The notes beneath the pieces are model-generated. The model saw nothing but the letters and a program-made list of their open reading frames with translations, was not told the DNA's origin and made no database searches. Positions 1-11,761 of a stretch of DNA of 64,000 nucleotides are shown in pieces; the first letter of the stretch is position 1; each line of letters starts with the position of its first letter. The position numbers and the translations under genes were made by a program. Source of the DNA: Petunia secreta (taxonomy: Eukaryota > Streptophyta > Magnoliopsida > Solanales > Solanaceae); NCBI GenBank assembly GCA_029990175.1, contig JARKIP010000010.1, positions 43,146,001 through 43,210,000 on the forward strand, read 5' to 3'.

Positions 1-714
1 GCAGAAAGTTAAAATTCACAAATTAAAAATACTGGTTAAAGGCCCTCAGTAGTGGTCAACATACAACAACCTAAATTAAAAAAGGCAGCCCGGTACACAA
101 CACATCCCGCTCAGGGTCCGGGGAAGAGCCGCACTCCAAAAGGTATGATGTACGCAACCTACCTGATACAACAACCTAAATACTTCTTTTTTATTTATTG
201 ACGATCTAATTCAGCTAAGTGAAGAGTAAATTTAATAAGAATAAAGCGATGAATCAAAATTCAGAAACAGTAAAAAAAGTATAACATGACTAAGCTAACT
301 TAATTTAGAAAAAGTAATATTAGGGACAAAATAAAGAAATTAGGGCTTGATACATACCGACATGAATACAGGAAAAAGAATTAATCAACTATGTTTGCAG
401 AGAATATGAGTGGAAAGAGAGAGAATTTTGTGAGAGAGGGTATATAATAGTATGTGTGTGTGTGTGTATAGGTGGATAGAGGTGTTGTTTGGAAATGGGA
501 ATATAAATGATGAGTGAAATGTTATAATGAGAGAAATACTGTACTGTATAGTAGAAGAGAAAAAGAGGGAGGGGTGGTGGGTCTGGTGTGGGCTCCATGG
601 ATGCCTTTTGTGGGACCCTACACCTCACTGTACCCCACTCAACTCTTCTCTACTCTCATTGGCTAGCTGATTAAGTTATTAAGACGGTCAAACTAGCCCG
701 TAAATATATTTCGG
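1..714. other. Intergenic, no gene seen
   Basis: AT-rich sequence with a short (TG)n run near 453-468 and a purine-rich tract on either side of it. The short open frames are low complexity and match nothing I recognise. I see no RNA gene or clear element boundary. Confidence 0.6.
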
Positions 715-893
715 CTTAACTAAGCTAGCGTTTGGACATAGTTTTTGGGCCATTTTTTGGAAAATCCCAAAAACTGGTTAAATCCCCTCACAAACTTCAA
801 ATTTTGTTCCAAATAAAATGTATGTCCAAACAAAATTTCAATTTCTCAAATCCCAAATCTCAAATCTCAAATCATATCCAAACGGGAGCTAAA
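715..893. mobile_element. Short inverted-repeat element (MITE)
   Basis: The left end reads GCTAGCGTTTGGACATAG. The right end reads ATCCAAACGGGAGC, whose reverse complement starts GCTCCCGTTTGGAT, so the ends are imperfect inverted repeats. The interior has no coding capacity and is rich in TCAAAT runs. TAA lies on both sides and may be the target duplication. A related element is at about 33356-33562. The superfamily is not settled from the ends alone. Confidence 0.5.
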
Positions 894-985
894 TATTTGA
901 CAATCATTAGCCAAGTCACAATACATAAGTCATAAATGGATCATTTTTAATTTATTATTTTTCAGCTTATAAGTACTTTTAGGAC

Positions 986-1277
986 CCGTTTGTCCATAGA
1001 TATTTTTTACTTTTTTTTCAAAAGAAGTGTTTGCCCATGAAAAACTGTCAGTTTTTGAAGATTTTTTCAAAAACAGTTTTTCAAAAACCAAAAAGTGCTT
1101 TTGACCACTTTTTCAACTTTTTCAAAAAATTACCTTTTCTTTACTCACAAAACTAACTTTTTTTTCAAATCAAATTTATGTCCAAACACAATTTCAACTT
1201 CCAAATAAAAAATTTCAAATCAACTTCAAAAACTCTTTTTTCAAATATTATTTGGTATCTATGGCCAAACGGCTACT
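986..1277. mobile_element. Inverted-repeat MITE, probably nested in an older repeat
   Basis: The left end CCGTTTGTCCATAGATA and the right end TATCTATGGCCAAACGG are inverted repeats with one mismatch over 17 bases. The interior is non-coding and can fold back on itself (TTTTTCAAAA-type runs). The flanks (TTTTCAGCTTATAAGTACTTT on the left, GTTAACTCAAATGAGC further right) resemble another repeat at about 2910-3170, so this element seems to have jumped into an older copy of that repeat. Confidence 0.55.
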
Positions 1278-1647
1278 TAGTTTGATCAAATAATAATATT
1301 ATTTGTATAAAATTTATAATTCATGAAATATTATTTTAAAGACAATATTTCAAACTCCTTCTTCATTATATATTCATCAATAGTCTTTTTTCATGTAAAA
1401 TACTAGTTATATTTATATATTTTTTGTAAGTAACTTTAAGTACATTTTAGATATTTTAACATAATGTGCTTTATCAGCACCATTTACCAACACGCATCAA
1501 CTAAGTAGTAGTAGTAATTATTATCTGTTTTAGCACTATTATTCAAATACGTAACTGTTTATTAATAAAATTAGATTTCAGCACTTGATGTTTATCAATT
1601 ATCTTTAATTAGTTAACTCAAATGAGCTCTAAGCCAAGAACGATTAA

Positions 1648-3170
1648 TGTAAAAGGGTGTTTAGCTTAGCTTATAAGTTGGTCAAACTAGCTTATAAGCA
1701 CTTTTTAGCTTACTAGTCTTTGGGCACGCGCCACGCGCGTGAGGCCCATAGATATAAATAAAGTAACTTTTAAATATACATAAATATTACCATAAAATGT
1801 GTTTGAGTTATAAAAAAAATATATATTGGTGACTATTATTTGAGTAGTCCCATCAATTTTCAGATCGGCAATGGCTTCTGAATGTTATATGTTTACTTGA
1901 CAAAAAGATTTCTTAATGTATTGTCATAGCTAAACTTTTCTAAAAATAATACAAGCGCAAGTGTATGCACCTAAATAGAGATATTGCTATCAGAAACCAT
2001 GATAAAATGAAGATAAATTTTTAACCCGTGATATGAATGTACTTCTAGACTGTCATGAAGGGTAGAAAGTAGTTGAATAAACAGATAAATGTCTAATTAT
2101 ATTGTCTAACATGTCAAAGTTATATACTACTAATAAATGTCTAGTTATATTGTCTAACATGACAAAGTTATATGCTACTAACTTATTATTTTCTATCTAT
2201 CACGTGCAAAATTATTTCAAACCATGAGAATCTAATAAGGACCAAAAAGGAAAGCAAAAAATGCAAAGATATTAAAGTTACCTCAGTAGAATTAAGCCAA
2301 TTACCACTCTCCATCCCCATGATGGCAAGTATCTCTTGTAGTCCCGCATGGAAAGGTCATCTTTCTCTAGATTGAAAAACTAAAGAAATAGAAGATGATA
2401 GAACAAAAGGCTATTGATGATGTAAATAAGTACTCTTAAGCAAAAAGATTGAAGTATGCATTGTGTTGAATATTGATATTAATTAAGAGGAGGGTTAGAC
2501 TTAACGGCATGACAGTACGACACGTGAAAAAGGAAGTGTAGAGTAAATCTTAGATGTAAAACTCATTTTTTCGCATTAATCGTAGAACACTTTGAACATT
2601 TGTATTTTATGAAAAATATTGCATTTGTAAAAGTTACTTGTTGAAAGTGATACATGAATCTTAATAAAAAGAACTTGTATACATGTAGCTTAATAGTTCT
2701 ATGAAAATCCCAAGACATAATTCAATTTTTCAAGACTAACCCTATAGCTAAACTTGTATATACTAAAATCAAAGGTATTATATAATTTTTGAAGGGCAAA
2801 ATGATCGTTTACTTTTTGCTATAGGGATTGGCTCTTTTAGAATAGTATGATCTAAGAGCTCTTTTAGAATAGTATGATCTAAGCATTTGAATATACCAAA
2901 AGTGCTTTTTATGACTTTTCAGCTTATAAGTACTGTTGATTTGACCAAGTATTTTACTATTTTATCTCTAAACTATTTCGTAATCCAAGATATTTTTGTG
3001 TACTCCCTTGGTATTCTATATTTGTCTTTTTTTTCATTATTAATGTAAATCTACTTTAAATTTATATTTTTTGTAAATAACTTGAAGGATATTTTAGTCA
3101 TTTTAACCAAAACGGTAAATATGATGTTTATCAGCTACTTTAAATCAGCTAACTCAAATGGGTTCTAAAC
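1648..3170. repeat. Older inverted-repeat element split by a Helitron-like insertion
   Basis: The left edge GTGTTTAGCTTAGCTTATAAG and the right edge ending CTAACTCAAATGGGTTCTAAACAC have related inverted ends (GTGTTTAG). The part from about 2910 resembles the tract around 940-1640. The middle is occupied by the Helitron-like segment. No coding capacity. The boundaries are approximate. Confidence 0.35.
1713..2877 (-). mobile_element. Probable non-autonomous Helitron
   Basis: Read on the minus strand, the segment ends with a GC-rich hairpin (CACGCGCGTGGCGCGTG), then about 7 bases, then CTAG followed by T. This matches the 3' hairpin-CTRR-T arrangement of Helitrons. The other end would be TC after A, at 2850 or 2877; a 27 bp tandem duplication makes the exact end ambiguous. 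Another internal duplication of about 48 bp (TAAATGTCTA...) lies near 2086-2180. There is no Rep/helicase coding sequence, so it would depend on another copy. Confidence 0.42.
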
Positions 3171-3898
3171 ACATGTTAAAAACTTATCAACTCCAGAAGT
3201 TTACACTAAATTAAATAATATGTAAAAATTAAAGTGAATACATACTTCTATTTAACTATGATTAAGTGATGATGATATATATGATTGAGTCATGTTATCC
3301 CACACAAGATCACAAGAATGATTTGCGCGGTGCTAACAAAAGTTGTTTGCGGCGCTAGCCGCTACTTGCTAGTTGTTGCTATCCACACAAAGGGATACTA
3401 TTCTACTTCATTCAGCTCAAAGCTTCACCGTCCCACAATAATCTTAATGTTTTTACCTTAGATCCAATTAGGCTCATCCAGCTCGATAATACCTTTTGGA
3501 CTTGAAGAAGCTCGAAGACAACCGATTCCCCTTCTCGTAATTGTTAAGACATTCTCACACTAATCTTTTGTTGCAATAGAAAAATCTATACACGCGCGCG
3601 CGCACACACAAAACGTATAAAATGCTTCATGTGTGTGTTAGCTGTACAAGTTGTTCTTAGGATAGTGTATGTGGGATTGATCCAAGGATATCCTCTAAAT
3701 CAATAAACATAAGTATACTTGATCATTTTTTCCCCTTTTGCGCCGTTCTTATACGTTAATTATCCTCTATTAACTTGGCAGAGCAACACGAACATTTGCG
3801 CCCTACTTATATGAACGTAAAAGTTGCAACCTACTGTCACATATGACAACTGACAACATTAAGCCAGTACCACTACAATTTTGGAAAATATACATTAA
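3171..3898. other. Intergenic, no gene seen
   Basis: AT-rich spacer with an alternating (CG)n/(CA)n tract near 3592-3612. I see no ORF or RNA gene that I can support. Confidence 0.5.
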
Positions 3899-4351
3899 GG
3901 GGTCGTTTGGTTTGAGGACTAGTAATACATGGATTAATAATGTAGGGATTAACAATACAGGGATTAGTAATACGGAGATTATAATACGGAGATTATTTTT
4001 GTTGGGTGTTTGGTTCATTATACCAAAAGTTGGATATAAATAAAATATAGTATTTATTTTGAAACTAAAAAGTAATGAATTTACCATTATGCCCATGATG
4101 ATTTGACTTTCATAGGCTTCTAAGGAAAAAGGAAGGTTACTTTTGTCTTTTTGTTGTTTAATCCATGTATAAGCAATACATGTATTATTATTCCATGTTG
4201 GTGGTGGTATAAGATAATACCACAATTGGTGTATAACTTTATACAAGGATTAACTATGCATGGGTTGAAAATATAAACCAAACATGGGATAACTAATACC
4301 ACTTCCTTATACCATGATTATTTCTTGTTATACATCAAACCAAACATGCTC
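3899..4351. mobile_element. Tourist-like (PIF/Harbinger) MITE
   Basis: The left end GGGGTCGTTTGGTTTG and the right end CAAACCAAACATGCTC form inverted repeats, and TAA flanks both sides (3896-3898 and 4352-4354). That is the 3 bp target preference of PIF/Harbinger elements. The interior (453 bp) repeats GGATTANTAATAC-like words and is non-coding; the open frames across it are by-products of the repeat. Confidence 0.72.
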
Positions 4352-4545
4352 TAAGTTAAGACACTACACTCAACCAACCAATCACACTAATTTAGTAACT
4401 CGGAAAGTCCTCCTCCTTTTCAACACATCTTTGTAAGAACCTTACTATATTTACTTACGTGAGAAAAATCACCTGTGACTATTATTAACACATATGAGCA
4501 GCAGGTACACTAGCCTTTCCCTTGAAGCTCTTCCCCTCCCCCTTC
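4352..4545. other. Short spacer between two MITEs
   Basis: No feature recognised apart from the target duplications of the neighbouring elements. Confidence 0.5.
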
Positions 4546-5158
4546 TAGGAGTGGGCACTATTTGGATTAAACCGAAAAATCAAATCGAACCGAATTATTT
4601 TTTTAATTTGGTTTGGATTTTTAAATAATTAGTTTGGATTGGATTGAAAATTTAAAAACTTTGGTGTTTTGGTTTGGTTTCGGATTTCAAATCATAGAAA
4701 CCGAAAATATATATATATATATTCTCACACTTTTATGCTTATTTCTTACCAAAACTTATTTAAGGGTTTTAGAGTTTGAATATTTCAATACTTTTTGAAT
4801 GATCACACCTCTTTGTATTATGGTATAACACATGTGAAGCTCTCATCAAAAGTTCCAATGTACAGACTTCCATCAGTTTCTACTTCTTGAATTGTAAGAT
4901 CTCCTTTTACTTAGGATTCAAGTTCTCTTTTTATCTAGGATTATGATTTAGATTTTATGTTTAATGTTTGAACTTGTATTTATATTCTTTCAACTATTTT
5001 CTTTTAAAGTTTTATTCATATGACATAACCGAAAAAATCGAAAACCAAACCGAAAAAAGCCGAAGCGAAAAGAGGCAAACTGAACCAAACCAAACTTATT
5101 TTGGTTTGGATTGAAGTTTTTCAAAACCGAAAACCGAAAAACCGAATGTCCACCCCTA
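4546..5158. mobile_element. hAT-type MITE with perfect 8 bp target duplication
   Basis: Starts TAGGAGTGGGCAC and ends GTCCACCCCTA, an inverted pair typical of small plant hAT elements. The 8 bases CCCCCTTC lie on both sides (4538-4545 and 5159-5166), matching the 8 bp duplication of the superfamily. The 613 bp interior is non-coding and has runs of AACCGAAAA on one side and their complement on the other. Confidence 0.82.
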
Positions 5159-5166
5159 CCCCCTTC

Positions 5167-7182
5167 CTCCGAGGCATTCTTCATAAAAGTCGATATCAAC
5201 CACCCTATAAAAATGCTGAAAGACAACAAGATCTCGTCAGTTGATTGCCAACACTAAATAAGCCAAAGAACTTACTGCCATCTGCACAAGTACTAACATT
5301 TTGTATCTGCCATGGGAACAAGAAGACAATCTTATGCTAGAGAAAGAAAATGGGCTAAATCAAATGACCATTGCATATTCCATCTCTCTGCCTGGCTCCA
5401 CAATTGCCAGACTGGCTGTAATTTGATGACCCACACTTCATCCAGCTGCTTCATTATTAGGTCTACATATATGTTAAAAATGTCGTGGTACACCATATAT
5501 AAGGAGCTGCCTTATTGTGAGTTCACGGATATGATGAGGTCTCATAGAACTGTCTGAGAAGAAGTGCATCTGTCATGGCTACTGAGTTATCTTCCAGCAA
5601 ATGGAGTACAAGCTGGGGCTGATGAATGCAAATCATCACCTTAGGGATCAGGACAACTCAGCAACCAAAACTCCGAGACTTCAACCAGTCCTAGATGAAA
5701 CAGAACGACAACACTTGAGAACAGGGCAAATTCACAATTCTTTAAATATGTTGCTTACCAAGAAAAGAGTTGACTTAAAAGGGAGATACGTTACAAATTG
5801 GCTTCGAAAAGTCTGGAGTATTGAAATAAGAGAGCGTACGACTGCATTTGAGGTAGTGGAAAATACAAGTGTAAAGCTTAGGAAACACTTCCGTTTATAG
5901 TGAATTTTTTTTTTTGTGCACACACGAGATCCCAGTTAGTATATACGATTGGGTCCGATTTGTGGAGAACCATATATCCATGCTGGTTCACCACTTTTTA
6001 CATACCACATGTATATGGGGTTTTCCCCCATCATTTTTATCAATGAATCCATTACTTTATCAAAAAAGGGCGTATCCCTTTGAACAGCCAAGATATCTGC
6101 ACCCAGGTTAATAGTTATTTTAATGGTCCTGACAGTAGTTTGGTATAAACTGTGCAAATATATGCAAGGTAGGGCAAGAAATCCATTTCCCATATTAATT
6201 GAATCTAAATCATGGCAAGAAACATCATATGACATATTTCACGAAGAAAGGCAAGATTAAAGGCATATGTGCAAAGAATCTCTCCACCATAGGGATCATT
6301 AAAAATCAGAGATCATTAGAGTATTTTCCTTTCCATAAATCTCACATTTAAAGAATCCAGGAGTAAAAGTATAAAGGTGCTAATCCAGGTACTACAACGG
6401 ATAGTAGAAATCATATGCACCTGAGAGTTTGCAAGATGAAACCTATAGTGGGAAATCTCTTTCTGCCCTTACCACTAGCTTCGCTCGCTGCTATCTCATT
6501 CCTAATCACTATTAGCGATAATGCATCCTTGCACGTCAAGGTTAAAAGTATTATATCACTTGGCCAAGCTAGAAAAATTGAGAGACATACTACTCTTAAC
6601 CATCACCTATTTATCAAAATTGAAGTGAAAAAATTGCAAGGCAGATATACACTTGCATATTGAAGCTACAAGATTCGCTGTGATTTGTGCAAGACTTCAA
6701 CTCTAGCCGTCTTGCTGGAGAAATGAAATGCACTCCAATGTTGAGCACATAAGCTGCAAAAGTAAAGAGTCCAAACATAATACTTAGCAGTAGCATCTAG
6801 ATATTCAAAACAACTGATCAGACTGCAGATGAAACTTACTAGATAGTCCTGATGAATTAAATTAAAACAGAATAACAAAGTTAGAGAGGCCAAATACCTA
6901 TCCTGACATCAGTTCCAGTAAAATGGTAGACCGCTGCGTGAGCTGCAGAATAATCCTTATATCCACCTTGTGAATGGATATCTTGAAGGATACGAGCATA
7001 GAAATAGACTTCAGAAGGTAGAAGTGATCAAATTTCCAGCTGCAGACTTATCAAATAGACCTAATTTTAACTATCGAAGCTGTTTTAAGCCATGAGACCA
7101 CCATGAAGACCTCATCTCCAGCAAGCTAGATAAATGTTCCCAGTGTTAAATTGATCAGTTTTTCATCTTTCTACAGCAATAC
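5167..7182. other. Spacer downstream of the PPR gene, no second gene supported
   Basis: About 2 kb beyond the stop codon of the minus-strand PPR gene. It probably includes that gene's 3' untranslated region and possibly spliced 3' exons. Several open frames of 60-100 codons (for example 5601-5900) have no recognisable domain, biased composition or splice context. No RNA gene seen. Confidence 0.45.
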
Positions 7183-10100
7183 TTATCTTCTTTTCTTTTT
7201 CTTCTTTCTTAAGGCATTTAGCTTCTCCCTCACGACTGTCAATCTTTCACATAACGGTTGGGTACTGGAATATTCACTTGTCAATCCTCTCTCTTGCAGA
7301 TCCCTTAGAATAATTTCGCCCTTCGCAAGATCGTTTTCAGAACAAAAGGCATTGACAAGAACCATGAAAGTTGTAACATGGGGACACAGACCCCTCTCTT
7401 TCAGCTCCTCATAGAGATCAAATGCATGATCCATATTGCCATCAGCACAAAGGGCTGTTATCAGGACATTGTAAACAATAACATCTGGCTTTACACCATG
7501 AAGCTCCATCGTAGCTTTCAATTTTAAGGCCTCACAGAGCTTAGAACTTTTGCAAAGTCTATGCATAACAGTTGTGAATGTTGCAGTAGTTGGAATTAGA
7601 TGCACACGTAACATACAATCAAGTACCAGGATTGCTTCCTCCATCTTCCCACGGTGCACAAGCCCCCTTACAATTGCACTCTCAGCTATATTGCGGGAAC
7701 TAACACCTAACAACTCCATTTCATCTTTTAGTTTGAACGCTCCTTTTACATCTCCAACTTTACACATACTAGTAATTAAATTACTATATTGTCTGTCAGT
7801 TGGGATGAAACCGTCTTCGATCATTTTATGCAAGAGGCGGCGTGAACTTTGGAAGTCCAATGTTCGTTTCAGTCCATTAAATATCAAATTGTAAGTGTCT
7901 CCATTAGGAGAAACACCGATTGTACCCATTAAAGTAAGCAGATCAAGGGCCTTCTTCATCTCACCCCTTTCACTGTATTTACTGATAATCATGTTGAATG
8001 TGAATTTATCAGCCACTGTTCCCCTCAAGATCATCTTAATCATAAATTTAACCCCAATATCTAGCAGATTCGACTCACAGAGTCCAAGAATCACATAATG
8101 GCATGTTAATTTATCTGGAGCCAGACCTTTTTCTCTAAGTGACTGGTATAACTTAGAGCACTCAGATATGTTTTTCTGTCTCGAGTAGCCTTGTAATAGA
8201 ATATTATATGTAGCCAAGGAAGGCATTGGACATCCCTGTCTCATTGTAACCAAGAAACTACGCATCTTATCCATTTGCCCATGTTTTGAGTAACCGTTCA
8301 TCATCACATTCAGTGCCACAGTATCTGGGTTAAGCCCTTTCATTGTCATCTCATCATAAAAGTAATTGGCAACCTTAGGCAAGCCACTCTTGAAAAGTCC
8401 ATCAATGATACACGTATACATGACCCGGTTTGAAGAGGAGTCTCCTCTGTCCAATGCTCTTCCCAGCAGAAGAATTGCAGCAACCAACTTATCCTTCGCA
8501 CACAAGCCAGCTAGGAGATTGGTGTATGTATAACTATCAGGGAGCACATTATTCTGAACCATCTCGTCAATCAGGAATAATGCCATGTGGAAGTGTCCTA
8601 ACTTGCATATCTCCGCCAGCAACGTGTTGTAGACAACAACATCTGCCGAACAGAAAATACCACGGAGTCTATCAAAAAATCTAAGAGCCTCTGTAAGGTT
8701 TCCTGCTCTGCATATTCCCTTTAGTAGGCTTGCATAGGTGTAAAAGCTAGGCTGACTACCCAAGTTAATCATTTCTTCAAACCATGATAATGCTTTTAAG
8801 CCTTCACCTACACTTGCATAGCAATCAATAACAGAAGTAAAAGCAACAGAATTTGGAACAAGACCAATCTTATGCATGTGATGCATGAAATCCTCTGCCT
8901 CTCTTACTCTTCCACATGTACAAAGAGAAGAGACTAGTGTGTTGCATATGAAAGTATCAGGACTATGGCCTGTTTTGTGCATCATTGCATAGACTCTCAT
9001 TGCTTTTAGGACCTCTTGTTGCTTGCAGAAGTTGTAGATCAAAGTAGAGTATACTACATCGTTTGGAAAAACTACAAACCTGTACATCTTACACAATATC
9101 TCCACTGCTGTATTTAGCATTCCAGCTTTACAAAATCCATTTAGAAGTACCGAGTATGCAACAACATCAAGAGATATACCACTCTCAAACATTTCCTCGA
9201 GTAAAGGTACAACTTCTCCAAGTGACCTCGTTTTGCATATCCCTTCTATTAACATTGTATATGCAATACGATTAGGAGATAATCCATCTAGCTTCATCTT
9301 CTTGAGGATATTTCTTGCAGAATCCAATATCCCATGCTTGCAGAAACCATTCAAGAGAGCTCCATAACTAACTTCATTGGGCTGTAGACCTCTTGCTTCC
9401 ATTTCATTCAGAATTTCTTGAGCCTCTTTAAGATTGCCTGCTCGACAATGCCCATCAATCAAAGCATTGAAAGTGATACAATTTGGTGAAAGATTGAACT
9501 TCAACATCTCATGAAAAATCTTCATTGCAGCCTCAATTTTCCCTTCTTTCACAAACCCGTTAATAAGAGTATTGTACGTCACATGATTTGGAACAATCAA
9601 TCTCTTCCTCATCTTCCTCAATACTAAATATCCTTTAGCACTCCTATTCTTCCTGCATAAGTCATCTATAAACATGTTGTATGTACAAACATCAGCCTCA
9701 AGACCCTTCGAATTCATGCAATCAACTAATTCTAGAGCCGCTTTATACCTCCCCTTTTTGCAATACCAATTAAGCAACGTATTATAAGTAACCATGTCAG
9801 GGCTATAACCACTTTCTACCATCTTTGCTATCAAATAATTTGCTCTCTCAACCTTTCCTTTAGCACAAAGAACTTGTAAAAGTATATTGAACGTACCAAC
9901 ATTTGGGCAAACACGTCTATCAACCATCTCTCTAAAAAACAACCACACGGATTCAGCATTCTGCTGCTTCCCTAATGCAGCTAAGAGCATATTGCAAGTA
10001 TAAACCGACGGTCTAAACACTCGGGAACTCATCAAATGGAATATCTTTTGAGCATCTTTAACTGCCCCTTTTCTTACATAAACCCTAATTAAGATGTCAA

Positions 10101-10422
10101 AAACAGAAGGGTTCGAACTGCAAAGACTATAGGTATTCATAAGAGCATCAAAAACAGAACTTGGCCCAATACCCATGTCACATAAATGCCTCAAAATTGA
10201 CTTAACATAGTCATGCATTCTAGCTCTAACTAATATATGTGTTGTAATACCATACATATGAATAATGTGACTAAACTCTAAACCAGGTTGATTAATGAAC
10301 CAATTCAAGAATTTCAAAGCTAACTTGCCATGAATTGGCCTTAATGAAGTCACTTTATACTTCATATGATTGAGCGAACCCCAACGGTCTAAAGTCAGAA
10401 TAGTATATATGCTCTTCTCCAT
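7183..10422 (-). CDS. P-class pentatricopeptide repeat protein (At5g55840-like)
   Basis: A single uninterrupted frame of 1079 codons. From about residue 90 to residue 1040 it is an almost unbroken series of 35-residue PPR units, recognisable by recurring words such as VTYNTLINGFVKEGKIEAA and PNEVSYGALLNGFCKHG. Spacing and motif type place it in the P class: no E or DYW tail, ending instead in a short lysine/arginine-rich stretch. The start MEKSIYTILTLDRW followed by GKLALKFLNW is the beginning I know from the Arabidopsis At5g55840 group, which supports the chosen ATG. Such proteins bind organellar RNA one base per repeat and assist its processing, stability or translation; organelle import and the RNA target are inferred. 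It is intronless, as is usual for the family. It looks intact. Its upstream region ends about 410 bp away at the edge of a large Mutator-like element. Confidence 0.93.
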   Translation of the reverse strand: MEKSIYTILTLDRWGSLNHMKYKVTSLRPIHGKLALKFLNWFINQPGLEFSHIIHMYGITTHILVRARMHDYVKSILRHLCDMGIGPSSVFDALMNTYSLCSSNPSVFDILIRVYVRKGAVKDAQKIFHLMSSRVFRPSVYTCNMLLAALGKQQNAESVWLFFREMVDRRVCPNVGTFNILLQVLCAKGKVERANYLIAKMVESGYSPDMVTYNTLLNWYCKKGRYKAALELVDCMNSKGLEADVCTYNMFIDDLCRKNRSAKGYLVLRKMRKRLIVPNHVTYNTLINGFVKEGKIEAAMKIFHEMLKFNLSPNCITFNALIDGHCRAGNLKEAQEILNEMEARGLQPNEVSYGALLNGFCKHGILDSARNILKKMKLDGLSPNRIAYTMLIEGICKTRSLGEVVPLLEEMFESGISLDVVAYSVLLNGFCKAGMLNTAVEILCKMYRFVVFPNDVVYSTLIYNFCKQQEVLKAMRVYAMMHKTGHSPDTFICNTLVSSLCTCGRVREAEDFMHHMHKIGLVPNSVAFTSVIDCYASVGEGLKALSWFEEMINLGSQPSFYTYASLLKGICRAGNLTEALRFFDRLRGIFCSADVVVYNTLLAEICKLGHFHMALFLIDEMVQNNVLPDSYTYTNLLAGLCAKDKLVAAILLLGRALDRGDSSSNRVMYTCIIDGLFKSGLPKVANYFYDEMTMKGLNPDTVALNVMMNGYSKHGQMDKMRSFLVTMRQGCPMPSLATYNILLQGYSRQKNISECSKLYQSLREKGLAPDKLTCHYVILGLCESNLLDIGVKFMIKMILRGTVADKFTFNMIISKYSERGEMKKALDLLTLMGTIGVSPNGDTYNLIFNGLKRTLDFQSSRRLLHKMIEDGFIPTDRQYSNLITSMCKVGDVKGAFKLKDEMELLGVSSRNIAESAIVRGLVHRGKMEEAILVLDCMLRVHLIPTTATFTTVMHRLCKSSKLCEALKLKATMELHGVKPDVIVYNVLITALCADGNMDHAFDLYEELKERGLCPHVTTFMVLVNAFCSENDLAKGEIILRDLQERGLTSEYSSTQPLCERLTVVREKLNALRKKKKKRR

Positions 10423-10661
10423 TTCTCCACCTGTTTGTGCATAACAAGAAAAGTTGGGTTATTTCTTGTTATTTTTACTAAGTCCTGGTGACAAAATGAA
10501 AAATTAAAATAAAAAGAGAGATAGGAAAAATACTTGTTGCTTGGGTGCTAATAACTGGAAATTTTTCTGTGAGAACTTTATGGTGGTATTTAGACAACCC
10601 CATCTCAGAGAAAGCTCTGGCCTTTCCGGCAATATACCGTGGAGACATCATGGTTGTACTG

Positions 10662-10707
10662 TTTTTTTTTTTTTTTTGGGTGTGTGTGTGTGTGTGTGTG
10701 TGTGTTT
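10662..10707. repeat. (T)n(GT)n simple repeat
   Basis: A run of T followed by about 13 GT units in the spacer upstream of the PPR start. No function implied. Confidence 0.9.
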
Positions 10708-11761
10708 GGTGTAGCAGGGAACACAGCTCGTTTGACAGAGATAGGGCGGGTCAATGCTACTGAACAAGACATGTTTTGTAAGTACATAGCACATTATGTT
10801 TGACGTGTAATTAAAGTGATGAGAAAAAAGAGCCGAAAGGTCCCCCAAGTCTTTAAACAAAGATAAGGGATAGTTTTTTTTTTTTCTTTTATTTTTGAAG
10901 TAGTTAAGTTTGTCATTATTGGGGTTAAGTAGTGAGGTCGGGGTGGTTTCGGCAATTTAAAGAGTTGTGGGACGAAAATGTCGGGGCCAAAATAAATATT
11001 TTTCTCAAACTTTCTCTCCTATCAAATCAATCATCACACCCTTCAAATCCCTCATAATTCACACCTACACACTTCTCTTTTTTCTTTCTTTCCTTCATTA
11101 TTTTCTAAGCAAATTCGAAATCAAACCAAACTCGTCTCTTCAAAATCTCTTATTCTTTTCTACATTGTTTTATTTCGTTTAATTTTAGCAAAATTTCTTA
11201 TCATCGTCGAGTGGGTAACGTTGTTCCATCAAAATCAAGGTAAAATTTTGACCTTTTTGATTAAATTTCATTGTGGGTCGATTAAAAACCTAGTTTAGTT
11301 GTTCTGCTCTTTCTGGTGCTTCATCGTGCTTTGTATCACTGTTGTTTCTGGGTTTTTTGTTGTTTAACTTCACATGGAAACCAGAACAAGTGGTTGTTGT
11401 AAAGAATTATTGTTGATGTGTAAATATCGGTGTTGACGCATATGCATATGGCTTGATGTGCACACATAAGGGTAGACGTATGAAAGATCTTGATTTATGT
11501 TGAAACCATTTTCTTAAATGGTTCAAGATTGCGATGTTCATAGTATTTGCACATATATGTGTACATGTGTGCACATCTTATCACGGAAACAACATCATTG
11601 CAGTATCTGCACATATTATAATATGTGTACACATTTTTATTTATGTATGCACATCTAAGCATTGTTGCATCATCATTTGTAGTGTCCGCGCATATGATAA
11701 TATGCACACATCTTTTTATGTATTTTATGTTCCGTATATTTTTGTTTTACTTTGTAGATAA

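Noticed and set aside
5601..5900. 99-codon plus-strand frame
   Set aside because: No known domain, no upstream promoter features and no splice context; it lies in the 3' flank of the PPR gene.
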